Source: Intrasporangiaceae bacterium URHB0013
GTDB lineage: Bacteria > Actinomycetota > Actinomycetes > Actinomycetales > Dermatophilaceae
Direction: 5' to 3'
DNA: 64,000 nucleotides
Assembly: GCA_000620545.1 (NCBI GenBank)
Contig: JIBA01000012.1
Span: 558,001-622,000, forward strand
Part shown: one piece after another, positions 1 through 7,827 of the stretch
How positions within the stretch are numbered: position 1 is the first letter of the stretch
Layout: each line of letters opens with the position of its first letter
Program-made: the position numbers and the translations under genes
Notes under the pieces: generated by a model
The model's input: only the letters and a program-made list of their open reading frames with translations
What the model was told of the DNA's origin: nothing
Database searches by the model: none

Positions 1-1257
1 CGGCAGGTCGTGAGTCGTGGCCTCGACCATGCGTCCTCCGAGCCTTGCGCTCAGGCGCGACGGATCACCCTTGGCGTGCCGGGCGTGGATAAAGAGGGCG
101 CCCGCGTTATGCAGCCGAGAAGCCGATGCCGTGACCAGCGTCGTCAGCCAGGCAACGTCGCTAGCTCCACGCAGGAGCGCCTCATAGACAGCCGAAATAG
201 TGTCGGGCTCAGGCCCTGCGGTTCCCGTGATGCCGCTGAGAGCGGCGTAGAGGCGACGAGAGGTCTCAACGTATACCCGGGACGGCGGCATACCGGTGGA
301 CGTCTGCTTCCAGGCGTCGGCGGCGCTCTGAAGCGCCAAGGCCGCCGTGCGTAATTCCTTCCGAGACTCCGAGTGATCGGCGTCTCCGGTCGGGGCACTC
401 AGCACCGCATCCAGGGCCGCGTAGAGGTGAACGCCTTGGCGGTTGATGTCTTGGAGCACGGCAACGCTCGGCACGGCGTCACGTAGTTCGTCTCGGGCGG
501 CGGTGGCCCACTCGTGCAGGGAGCCCTCGAGTTCTGCGCCAGGTGCGTTCGGCGCGTGACCGGGCGCTGCGATCGCTGGGTTCTGGAGGCCGCGGAGTGG
601 GGAAGGGTCGGGCAACATCGACGCTGCTGTGGCTGCGTATCGGGCGATCAGCAGCGGTCGGTCTGCAGCAATTGGGTCGCAGAGGGCGAGCGTTCGCCTG
701 GCGGCTTTCGCGGTGATGGATAGCGTTTGCGTGGCGAGTGAGAGGGCCGACTGAGTCTGCAGCCCGGGCGCGCTCGGGTGGAGCCGGTGGAGGACCAGGA
801 GGTCGTTGAGCGCGCCGAGCGTGCAGGAGAGGCGGGCGATCGGGTGTGTGTCGTCCGTCGAGGCTGGCCGGAGGTCGCGACGGACTGTGGCCTCGCTGCG
901 CGGGATGCGGTAGCCGTTGCTTGTGGGGGCGGCCAGGAGTGCGCCGGCCCAGATTCGGTTCCTCACGACGTTCTCGCTGGTGCCGAGTAGTCGTGCCGCT
1001 TCCTTGATGGAGAAGTCCGGTCGGTCATCCACGGGCTGAAGCGGCTGCGGGTAGTCACGCAGCACCTGATGCAGTTCGGCGGCGTCCTTGTCGTTGGAGA
1101 GCCGGCCGGTGACTGCCCCATCGAGCTCGTGAAGCAGGCGGTAGACGGTCTGGTCGAACGCCTCCCACTGTTGTCGCGAGATCGGGGCGTCGGTCTGCTG
1201 GAGCTCGACGAGGGCGCGTCGGGCCCGGTCGATCAGGTCCGTCGCGGTCGTCGCCAT
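1..1257 (-). CDS. HTH (excisionase/MerR-like) domain protein, partial at the window edge
   Basis: The reading frame is open from an ATG at 1257 to the left edge (at least 419 codons, no stop), so the C-terminus lies outside the window. Residues about 78-120 read as a HTH_17/MerR-type DNA-binding segment (IKEAARLLGTSENVVRNR, then NGYRIPRSEA), which is typical of excisionase-like and plasmid regulatory proteins. The rest is alanine-rich and helical with no domain I recognise. The start is set by a TGATG junction with the upstream gene, so the two are translationally coupled. Given its place in the conjugative element it may be a DNA-binding or maintenance protein; that role is inference. Confidence 0.75.
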   Translation of the reverse strand, partial: MATTATDLIDRARRALVELQQTDAPISRQQWEAFDQTVYRLLHELDGAVTGRLSNDKDAAELHQVLRDYPQPLQPVDDRPDFSIKEAARLLGTSENVVRNRIWAGALLAAPTSNGYRIPRSEATVRRDLRPASTDDTHPIARLSCTLGALNDLLVLHRLHPSAPGLQTQSALSLATQTLSITAKAARRTLALCDPIAADRPLLIARYAATAASMLPDPSPLRGLQNPAIAAPGHAPNAPGAELEGSLHEWATAARDELRDAVPSVAVLQDINRQGVHLYAALDAVLSAPTGDADHSESRKELRTAALALQSAADAWKQTSTGMPPSRVYVETSRRLYAALSGITGTAGPEPDTISAVYEALLRGASDVAWLTTLVTASASRLHNAGALFIHARHAKGDPSRLSARLGGRMVEATTHDLP

Positions 1258-1598
1258 CAGGAGCCAGCCTTCGGCTCGGCCGGCCGACCGATCTCGAGTG
1301 TGTGGGCGTTGGTCGAGAGGTCAGCGATGTGGGCGCGCCAGAAGGGAAGGTCCAGCGGGGCCTCCGCGCCGGACACCTGGTCGAGAGCGTCAAGGGCTGC
1401 GGTGAAGTGCTCGTGAATTGCAGAGACCTGGACGGGCAACGCCACGGGCATCGGGTTGATAGCGGCGGCCAGGAGGCGGACCGTGCCGGCCATGGCTGAC
1501 CAAGGGTCCAGCGGGTTGCCCTCGGCACGCGCCTCGGCTTGGTCTGCAGCGCAATGCAGCTCAGCGGAAGCGCGATCGAGAAGGATGGTCAAGGACAT
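1257..1598 (-). CDS. Hypothetical protein, 113 aa
   Basis: Small acidic, mostly helical protein with no recognised domain, signal peptide or membrane segment. The ATG at 1598 follows a GAAGGG Shine-Dalgarno-like stretch, and the stop overlaps the next ATG (TGATG at 1259-1255). It sits between the primase gene and the HTH gene on the same strand and is probably one transcript with them. The alternative frames here are longer but arginine/proline-rich and look like shadows. Function unknown. Confidence 0.6.
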   Translation of the reverse strand: MSLTILLDRASAELHCAADQAEARAEGNPLDPWSAMAGTVRLLAAAINPMPVALPVQVSAIHEHFTAALDALDQVSGAEAPLDLPFWRAHIADLSTNAHTLEIGRPAEPKAGS

Positions 1599-1619
1599 AG
1601 AAACAGCGGCCCTTCTGGC

Positions 1620-3065
1620 TCAGATGAGCGACGGCGTGGCCGGTGAGCGCCACATGCAGGAATGAGCGGTGGGTTGCTCGCGCATCGCGTGCTCGAGCGC
1701 CTTCACATAGGTGTCGCGGGGGTTCCAGCCGTGCCGGGTCATCTCGACGGCTGAGTCGCGTAGGAGCTCGCGGCGCTCCGTGGACGGCAGCTGAGAGGCC
1801 AGCGCGGTGACGAGCTCGACGGCGTCGCGGATCGGGTCGTCTGCTTTGTAGAGCAGGGCTCGGATGATGTCTCGTCCGGGAACGATCGTGTTGGGGACGT
1901 CGTCGCTGGTCGCTTGCGACGGCGCCGCCAGGAGGTCTCGAAGGCCGTGGGGGCCGTGGGTGGCGAGCCAGTCCGCCGGGTCGATGCTGGGCGGCATACG
2001 CGTGGTCAGGACGGGGGAGCGCTGCTCGAGGCAGGCCTCGGCGACCCAGCGGACGGTGCCCTGCTGTCCCGCTTCGTCGCCGTCGAAGGCGATGCGTGGG
2101 GGCCGCTGCGTCAGCGCCAGCACCGCGCGCACCTGCGCCGGGGAGGCGGATACCCCGTTGCTGGAACAGACAGCGACGCGGTGCGTCGCTCCGGTGGCGG
2201 CAGTCGCGGCCGCGACGGCGAGAGCGTCGATGGGTCCTTCGACAACGAGCACCTCCGCATCGGCGGCGAGCGAGTGGTGAGTCGGGCGGTACAGAACCTG
2301 CGACTTGTCGAAGACCGGCGTACGCGTCGGGTTGCGGTACTTGGGCGCGGCCGGGTGGCCGCTGATGTCGCGGCCGATGAAGCCGTGGATCTGACCGCTG
2401 GCGTTGGTGATCGGGAAGATGAGGCGGTTGCGGTAGGTGTCGATGAGCCGGCCACCTCGCGTCCGCGTGGCCAGGTCCATGCCGATGAGCTCGTCGTCGT
2501 CGACGCCCGCAGATCTGAGGTGCTCGGTGAGAGCGGCCCAGCCATGTGTGGCGTGACCGACGAACCGCCGGCCCGCGAACTCGTGGGTCAGAGGTTCGAG
2601 GTCAAGTCCCCGACGGTGCTGCAGGTAGTGGGCAGCGAAGCCGGTGCCGACGGGGGTGGCGAACTGCTCCCAGGCCAGCTGGTTGATCTCGAAGGCCCGC
2701 CCCGGCGGGATCGCGGCGGCCAGGTCCGGGACAGCGTGAAGCCGCGGCCCAGGTCGGACCGCGGAGAGGGGGCGGTCGCGGTACTGGCCGCCGTCGAGCT
2801 CCGTGACGGCCTCGAGGAAGCCGAGGTTGCGGGTGCGTCGGATGAAGTCGATGACGTCGCCGCTGGCGCCGCACCCGAAACAGTGAAAGCGGCCGGGGAC
2901 GCCGTCCACCGACATCGATGGGGTCTTGTCCTCGTGGAAGGGGCAGCACCCCATGTAGCCGTGCCCGCGCGCCTGCAGCTCGATACCGGCGGCCGCGATC
3001 ACCTCGGGGAGCGGGTGCCGGGCCCGGATCGCCTCGACGTCGACGGACGGGCGTTGCGCGGTCAC
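1620..3065 (-). CDS. DnaG-like primase with CHC2 zinc finger and TOPRIM domain
   Basis: Predicted 481-aa primase that would make RNA primers for replication of the transferred element DNA. The N-terminus has a CHC2 zinc finger: Cys41, His44, Cys62 and Cys65 (CCPFHEDKTPS, then FHCFGCGASGDVIDF), the usual DnaG spacing. A TOPRIM core follows, with the EGPIDA signature and the acidic FDGDEAG motif. The tail lacks an obvious DnaB-binding region and the protein is shorter than chromosomal DnaG (about 600 aa), as is common for element-borne primases. I chose GTG 3065 because it overlaps the upstream stop as GTGA; the same frame extends further 5' but only through arginine-rich sequence antisense to the neighbouring gene. 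Element primases often act in complementary-strand synthesis after conjugation (general knowledge). Confidence 0.88.
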   Translation of the reverse strand: MTAQRPSVDVEAIRARHPLPEVIAAAGIELQARGHGYMGCCPFHEDKTPSMSVDGVPGRFHCFGCGASGDVIDFIRRTRNLGFLEAVTELDGGQYRDRPLSAVRPGPRLHAVPDLAAAIPPGRAFEINQLAWEQFATPVGTGFAAHYLQHRRGLDLEPLTHEFAGRRFVGHATHGWAALTEHLRSAGVDDDELIGMDLATRTRGGRLIDTYRNRLIFPITNASGQIHGFIGRDISGHPAAPKYRNPTRTPVFDKSQVLYRPTHHSLAADAEVLVVEGPIDALAVAAATAATGATHRVAVCSSNGVSASPAQVRAVLALTQRPPRIAFDGDEAGQQGTVRWVAEACLEQRSPVLTTRMPPSIDPADWLATHGPHGLRDLLAAPSQATSDDVPNTIVPGRDIIRALLYKADDPIRDAVELVTALASQLPSTERRELLRDSAVEMTRHGWNPRDTYVKALEHAMREQPTAHSCMWRSPATPSLI

Positions 3066-3727
3066 AGCTGAACCTCGGCCGCCGGAGCGGGAGCGCGTCG
3101 GGCGGACTCGAGCGCGGCGCCGTAGGAGCCGACGAGCTGGGCGAAGGTCTCGATGGGCATGTGGATGTCGGTGTCGGTGGCGTGTGCGAAGGCACGGTCG
3201 ACGGCGGCACGTGGGGCGCTCGTGGACAGGACGGCATACTCCTGCCACGTGGGGTCGTAGGCGTAGAGCAGCCCGTGGGTGGCCTCGTCGCCTTCCAGGC
3301 GCAGCGAGATCCGCTGGTTGCTGCGTGGTCCCCATCGCATGCCGTAGTCGCGGTCGACGCCGCGGATGTTGCGGTGCTGGCTGTCGAACGCCTTGGGACC
3401 GACCCATTCGATGCTGGGCTCTGGGGGAGCGGCGACCGGTCGGGCGCCGTATGCCGCGTCGCGCAGCTCGCAGAGGTCGGTGGTCCCCGCGTCAAGCGCG
3501 GTCGTGATGCGCTCGGCGATGGCGAAGGGGTCATGGCCGAGCTCGGCGGCGAGGAGCTGCGCGGTGGCGTGGGCGTAGGCGTTGCGCTGCCCGAGGCGGT
3601 ACCAGTAGTCGATGGGGTCGTGCTGCTCGACGTTGAGGCTGGCGTTGCGGGCCAGGGCCATGAGCTGGTCGACGACACCGTCTCGTGGGAATGGTGTGGA
3701 TCGTGTGGGGTGCGCGGTGGCTGACAT
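3062..3727 (-). CDS. Hypothetical protein upstream of the primase, 221 aa
   Basis: Soluble protein of 221 aa, not assigned to a family. The N-terminal half is helical (DYWYRLGQRNAYAHATAQLL); the centre has strand-like sequence with aromatic residues (SIEWVGPKAFDSQHRN). No catalytic motif stands out. It is coupled to the primase by a 4-base GTGA overlap. Proteins of this size next to the primase are common in actinobacterial conjugative elements, so a role in replication or maintenance is plausible but unproven. Confidence 0.65.
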   Translation of the reverse strand: MSATAHPTRSTPFPRDGVVDQLMALARNASLNVEQHDPIDYWYRLGQRNAYAHATAQLLAAELGHDPFAIAERITTALDAGTTDLCELRDAAYGARPVAAPPEPSIEWVGPKAFDSQHRNIRGVDRDYGMRWGPRSNQRISLRLEGDEATHGLLYAYDPTWQEYAVLSTSAPRAAVDRAFAHATDTDIHMPIETFAQLVGSYGAALESARRAPAPAAEVQL

Positions 3728-3802
3728 GACGACCCTTCCCGGCGCGGGCGCCTCCCGCGCTTCTGGGGAGAGGACTCTCCGACCGGGACACCATCTGTCG
3801 TG

Positions 3803-4228
3803 TCAGTTAGCCTGCGGCTCAGTCGCTTTCGTCATGGTCCACGAGGCAACCATGTCGTCGCGGTGGCCGGCGACGGAGCACTGCGTTTTGGAGACCTGGT
3901 CGGCGAGGAAGAGCTGTGCGTCGTGCAGCGCGCGGATGAAGTCCATGGCCGCGGTGGGCGAGGCGGTGTCGGCGTAGTCGGCTCGCTCGTGGTCCCGGAG
4001 TGCCGAGAGCATCTCGACGAGGGCGGTGTGATCGGCCCAGCAGGGCGGGACGACGCGGGGCTCGAGGGCGAAGCGGCGGACGAGGTCGTTGACCCACCCG
4101 TCGAGCTCACGCATCCGGTCGCGGGTCTCGTCCTCGGTGAGGGAGGGCCAGTGGACCGGGCCACGGAGCTGGCCGAAGGTCCGCTCGAACGGGTCCTCGC
4201 CGAAGTCGAGGGGCTCGTCCGTGGTCAC
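3803..4228 (-). CDS. DUF4913-like conjugative-element protein
   Basis: 141-aa acidic protein. The central segment (WVNDLVRRFAL, then PPCWADHTALVEMLSALRDHE) matches the pattern I associate with the DUF4913 family, found on actinobacterial plasmids and integrative elements and of unknown biochemical role: a tryptophan-led helix, then C-W-x2-H and a helix ending in an acidic/aromatic stretch. The family call is from memory. It overlaps the upstream HNH gene by 4 bases (ATGA) and lies in the coupling-protein operon. Confidence 0.6.
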   Translation of the reverse strand: MTTDEPLDFGEDPFERTFGQLRGPVHWPSLTEDETRDRMRELDGWVNDLVRRFALEPRVVPPCWADHTALVEMLSALRDHERADYADTASPTAAMDFIRALHDAQLFLADQVSKTQCSVAGHRDDMVASWTMTKATEPQAN

Positions 4229-4635
4229 GATGGCCCTGTGGCAGGACGCTGCTGGCTCGTCTCATGGCGTTGGGCGCGGGCCTTGCGGAGGGCGGCGATG
4301 ATCGCGGCGGTTGCGGTCTGGCGGTCGGTCCGTCGCCAGGTCGGGTGCGAGTCGATGATCGCGTGCAGGGTCTTGTGGTCGCGTCGGCAGAGGGGCAGCA
4401 GGTCGTGGAGCGCCTCGGCGCCGAGTCGGTCGTACGTCGCGTGGTGTAGGTGGCCGGCCTTGAGCGTCCAGCGTCGCCCGCACACGAGGCAGGAGGGTTC
4501 GACGCCGGCGGCGGTCAGCCACGTGGCATACCACTGCTTGCGTCTGTGGCTCCAGGCGCGGGAGTTGAGGTAGGCGTCGTAGGAGGCGCGACGGCTGCGC
4601 AGTGCCGCTCCCTCAGACATGAGCCCGGCTGACAT
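4225..4635 (-). CDS. HNH-type nuclease-like protein
   Basis: About 136 aa. The core reads C-x2-C (CLVCGRRWTLK), then GHLHHATYD, then LLPLCRRDHKTLH, the usual order of a zinc-stabilised HNH/beta-beta-alpha-metal fold with the first His in the HLHH segment. Small HNH proteins in conjugative modules may nick or cleave DNA, but this one could also be a structural zinc protein. I chose ATG 4635 because AGAGGA lies about 6 bases upstream; ATG 4620 is a possible alternative. The start overlaps the end of the coupling-protein gene and the end overlaps the DUF4913-like gene. Confidence 0.7.
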   Translation of the reverse strand: MSAGLMSEGAALRSRRASYDAYLNSRAWSHRRKQWYATWLTAAGVEPSCLVCGRRWTLKAGHLHHATYDRLGAEALHDLLPLCRRDHKTLHAIIDSHPTWRRTDRQTATAAIIAALRKARAQRHETSQQRPATGPS

Positions 4636-6427
4636 GGCGGATCCTCTGCTCCAGCTCAAGTCGGGCTGCGGTGAGGTCCTTCGCGTCTCTCCGCTTGGTC
4701 CAGGGGCTCATGGTGAGCGCGATCGGTGGTGCGGAGCGCAGGAGGAGGACGGCGGATCCGAACGGCAGGGTGCGCAGCTCGGCCTGGGTCAGGATAGGCA
4801 CGTCGCTCGTCGAGGTGGATGTCGAATGGCGGCCGTCGTGCCCGGTGCTGCGGCTCGTGACCTGCTTGGGGCGTGTGCCGATGAGCTTGGACAGGTCGTC
4901 GAGGTCGCGGGCGTTGGAGCCACCGCCGAGGATCAGCTTGACGATGGCGGCGTCCCAGATGGCGGCTGCTGCGTGTTCGCCCCAGACGGCGCGGGCTTGA
5001 GCCAGGGACTGCAGGACGACGGTCGTGGCGATGCCGGATCCGCCGCCGTCGGACATGAGCGAGGCGAGCGAGGGCAGCGGGTAGTTGGCGGCTTCGTCGA
5101 GGATCATCGACAGGGGCGGGTCGAGCCGGGACGCGGGGGAGCCGGCGGCCTTGCGGCGGGCGACCTCGAGGACGTCCTCGAGGAAGGCGCCGACGAGCCC
5201 GGCCGTGGCGGCCGCGCCGGTGGAGGTGCCGAGGAGGTACACGGTGCCGTTGTTGGCGAGGATCTCCGCCGGGTCGAGCTGCTCGCCCTCAGCCGGGGAG
5301 ACGGCGTCGAGGACTCGCGGGTCGGCGATGGCTGCGAAGGCGATCGAGACCATCGCCCAGACGGAGTCTCGCTGTCGCGGGTCGGCGCTGATGATGGAGT
5401 CGAGGCCTTGGTGCCACGCCTGCGCTGCGGCGGGGTTGGTGCCGAGGATCATGACTGCTTCGCGCGCATGGACTGCGGAGAGGGACCACCGGTAGAGGTC
5501 GCCGGCGTTGCAGCCGCCGAGGGCCGCGGCGTGCAGGAGCGCGCGGACGGCCTGCTCGGCCGATGACTGCCAGAAGTTGGCGTCGGTGGTGCCGGACGCG
5601 GCGCCCTTGGTAAGGGCCTTTGCGCGGACCATCGCCACGTGCGGGTCCTCGCAGCCGCGGATGGGGGACCAGCGTGCGGTGGACGGTATGCCGGGGGCGA
5701 GGCCTTGCGGGTCGAAGACGGCTACCGGGCCGACGCTCTTCCGCGCCAGAAGGGTGGCCGTCAGGTTGTCCGGGCGGGTGCTGGTGGTCACTACCGCTCC
5801 CGGCGCCTCGAGGATGGCCGGGATGACGAGATGAAGTCCCTTGCCCGAGCGCGGGGGACCAAGGACGACGGTGGAGTCCTCGACCGTGACGAAGCATTGG
5901 ACGCCGCCGCTGTAGCCGACAGCGTGCGCCACCGACTCCACTGAACCGCCGGGGGAGGAGGGCCGCAGGACTGCGACACGGTTCCTGACCCGGGCCGCTC
6001 CTGCCGCAGCCCTGACCTCGGAACGTGACGCGATGCCCACGCGCGCGGCCCAGCTGTTGTCCGGTGACGAGTTGGTGCGGTGTCGCCGCTCGAGCACCGC
6101 TGCACCGGCAATCGTGAGGATTTGCAGCAGGAGCAGCCCCCAGTACGCGAACGCCGACCCAACGTCGACACCCCAGGCCGCAACGGGATCAGACGGATGC
6201 AGCAGCAGCTGCGCCACTCTGAGTGCCGAGAGCGACGGCGCGGGGCTGCCACGGAGCCAAGCTCCCGTGACGGCGGCAAACCAGAGCAGCAGACACCCCG
6301 CGAAGGCGCCAGCGAGACCCCACAACATTGCACGGTCGCTCTGGGGGTGCGGCCGCCCTTCCCGATTCATGCACCGAGGACCATCGCGCCGGGGCACGAT
6401 CACGACGGAATATGTCGGGGGTGACAC
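4613..6427 (-). CDS. TraG/VirD4-like type IV coupling protein
   Basis: Inner-membrane ATPase that would bring the relaxase-DNA complex to the mating pore. Two N-terminal membrane segments (about residues 35-56 and 93-111) precede the motor domain. Walker A is GPPRSGKG at about 190-197 and Walker B is MILDEAAN at about 441-448; the stretch between them, including FDPQG, is characteristic of TraG/TraD proteins. Length (604 aa from GTG 6427) fits the actinobacterial type. The start is uncertain: ATG 6370 is also in frame and neither has a strong ribosome site. It heads the minus-strand block that continues to the primase. The cargo island begins just upstream of it, separating it from the VirB4 block. 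Confidence 0.9.
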   Translation of the reverse strand: MSPPTYSVVIVPRRDGPRCMNREGRPHPQSDRAMLWGLAGAFAGCLLLWFAAVTGAWLRGSPAPSLSALRVAQLLLHPSDPVAAWGVDVGSAFAYWGLLLLQILTIAGAAVLERRHRTNSSPDNSWAARVGIASRSEVRAAAGAARVRNRVAVLRPSSPGGSVESVAHAVGYSGGVQCFVTVEDSTVVLGPPRSGKGLHLVIPAILEAPGAVVTTSTRPDNLTATLLARKSVGPVAVFDPQGLAPGIPSTARWSPIRGCEDPHVAMVRAKALTKGAASGTTDANFWQSSAEQAVRALLHAAALGGCNAGDLYRWSLSAVHAREAVMILGTNPAAAQAWHQGLDSIISADPRQRDSVWAMVSIAFAAIADPRVLDAVSPAEGEQLDPAEILANNGTVYLLGTSTGAAATAGLVGAFLEDVLEVARRKAAGSPASRLDPPLSMILDEAANYPLPSLASLMSDGGGSGIATTVVLQSLAQARAVWGEHAAAAIWDAAIVKLILGGGSNARDLDDLSKLIGTRPKQVTSRSTGHDGRHSTSTSTSDVPILTQAELRTLPFGSAVLLLRSAPPIALTMSPWTKRRDAKDLTAARLELEQRIRHVSRAHV

Positions 6428-6585
6428 GCGCGCGGCAGTGTTCGGAACGGTCGATTGAACGCGCTAGCCAGTGGACCGCCGGTGACGGTGCTGATCAGGG
6501 CGCTTGCCGGATATCCGTTATGCAAGCCGTGGATACCGCAGCGGCGCCGCCAGTGCTCGGCCGTGCAGGCGCCGGCCCACCGGCC

Positions 6586-7827
6586 TCAGGGCCTTCGTTG
6601 CAGCACTCGGCAGCTGCGCAGCAGTCTCTCAAGGTCGTCAAATGTCACGGGACGCAGATGGGCCATCTCGTTCCGAACGCGCGCCAGCTCGTTGGCGCAG
6701 CCGGTCAGCAGCGGATCCGCGCCCCCCAGCCGGACCCTCGCTATGTGAGCGAGCTGGCCCACTTCAAGAACGTCTCCCACCCCCGGTTGTTCGTCGAGCA
6801 TCTCAACCGCGGCCCGCCAGCGAGGGCCAAGGCGCTGCACCAGAGCCCCATGGAGTTCTGCGCGGCGCAAGTCGATCCAAGGCAGCAGCACCCGGGCTTG
6901 GGCCCGCCAAAGCAACTGCTCCCAGTCCGGCTCCGTCAACAGACATCCGGCGGCCACGCAAATATCCCCGTGCCAGACGTCTATGTGGCCTGCGTCCCAC
7001 GACCCGGCGAGGTGTGCGGGGGGAGAGACACCAACCCGGGCAGACTTCAGCTCTTCAACACCGAAAATGCCGGACGACCACCATTCCTTGACGTGTCGCT
7101 GCAGTTCAGCGTCTTCCCCATTCCACGTTCGTACCAGGTGCTCAGCGAGCTCGAGGTCCCACCGCGCCACCTCGACAATGACTTCAGCGCGCACTTCCGC
7201 AGGCAGTGAGTGGTGGGAAGCCGGACTGACCCGGGCGACGTGCGCCCCCGAGTCCCACCTGGTGACCCGGTTCCACCACCAGTGGGAGGCGAGCCAGACG
7301 TCCGCCGTCGCTCCTCCCTCCAGGGCTGCGACAGCCTCACGCCCCGCGATGAATGCGAACGTGACGCGGTCAGAGGGAGCGAGGGGGCGGGAAACCTCGA
7401 CGAGCCGACGCACCAAGTCCGGCAGTGCGCCGACTTGATCCGGGGCGAGGTCGGAGACGGAGACGACGATCACCCGCCCATGGACGTCGGGGTGGCGGAT
7501 GAGGTCCTGCAGCGGCAGAGACAGTGCGGTGCTGAAGCAAAGCTGCTGACCCAGCGCCGGTAGGAGGGGCTGCTGGCAGTCCGGGAAAACGCGCTCGCAT
7601 ATGAGGTCGCGCTGGATCATCGCGGTGGTAAGCACGCCCGCCAGCTCGTTCACCGTGTCCGGTGAGACCAGCATCCTTCGCGGGAGGACAGCAACTGTGT
7701 GCAAACCCCGCGCGGCGTCGGCCGTGATGGCGTCGACGAAGGAAGAAGGCCCCGGGAGCCCCCACACCGCCTCAGACAGCACCGGGTCAGTCCTGAGGTC
7801 GGAGTGTCTCGACGATGGCCCGGTCAA
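6586..7827 (-). CDS. HEPN-like partner of the STAND NTPase (possible ribonuclease effector)
   Basis: 413 aa. The C-terminus carries RNEMAH at residues 385-390 in a helix (LARVRNEMAHLRPVTFDDL), matching the RNxxAH form of the HEPN R-x4-6-H motif used by many RNA-cutting toxins. The N-terminal two thirds alternate helices with hydrophobic strands (GRVIVVSVSDL, VTFAFIAGREAV) like a degenerate P-loop or Rossmann fold, but I see no Walker A. The start overlaps the end of the STAND gene by 41 bases, so the two are almost certainly co-translated. Inference: a toxin or effector controlled by the STAND protein. HEPN-like domains can also be non-catalytic, so nuclease activity is unproven. Confidence 0.68.
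   Translation of the reverse strand: MTGPSSRHSDLRTDPVLSEAVWGLPGPSSFVDAITADAARGLHTVAVLPRRMLVSPDTVNELAGVLTTAMIQRDLICERVFPDCQQPLLPALGQQLCFSTALSLPLQDLIRHPDVHGRVIVVSVSDLAPDQVGALPDLVRRLVEVSRPLAPSDRVTFAFIAGREAVAALEGGATADVWLASHWWWNRVTRWDSGAHVARVSPASHHSLPAEVRAEVIVEVARWDLELAEHLVRTWNGEDAELQRHVKEWWSSGIFGVEELKSARVGVSPPAHLAGSWDAGHIDVWHGDICVAAGCLLTEPDWEQLLWRAQARVLLPWIDLRRAELHGALVQRLGPRWRAAVEMLDEQPGVGDVLEVGQLAHIARVRLGGADPLLTGCANELARVRNEMAHLRPVTFDDLERLLRSCRVLQRRP

Noticed and set aside
1914-3071. Long plus-strand frame of 385 aa
   Set aside because: Antisense to the primase; composition is Gly/Arg/Val-rich and without a domain, typical of a high-GC shadow.
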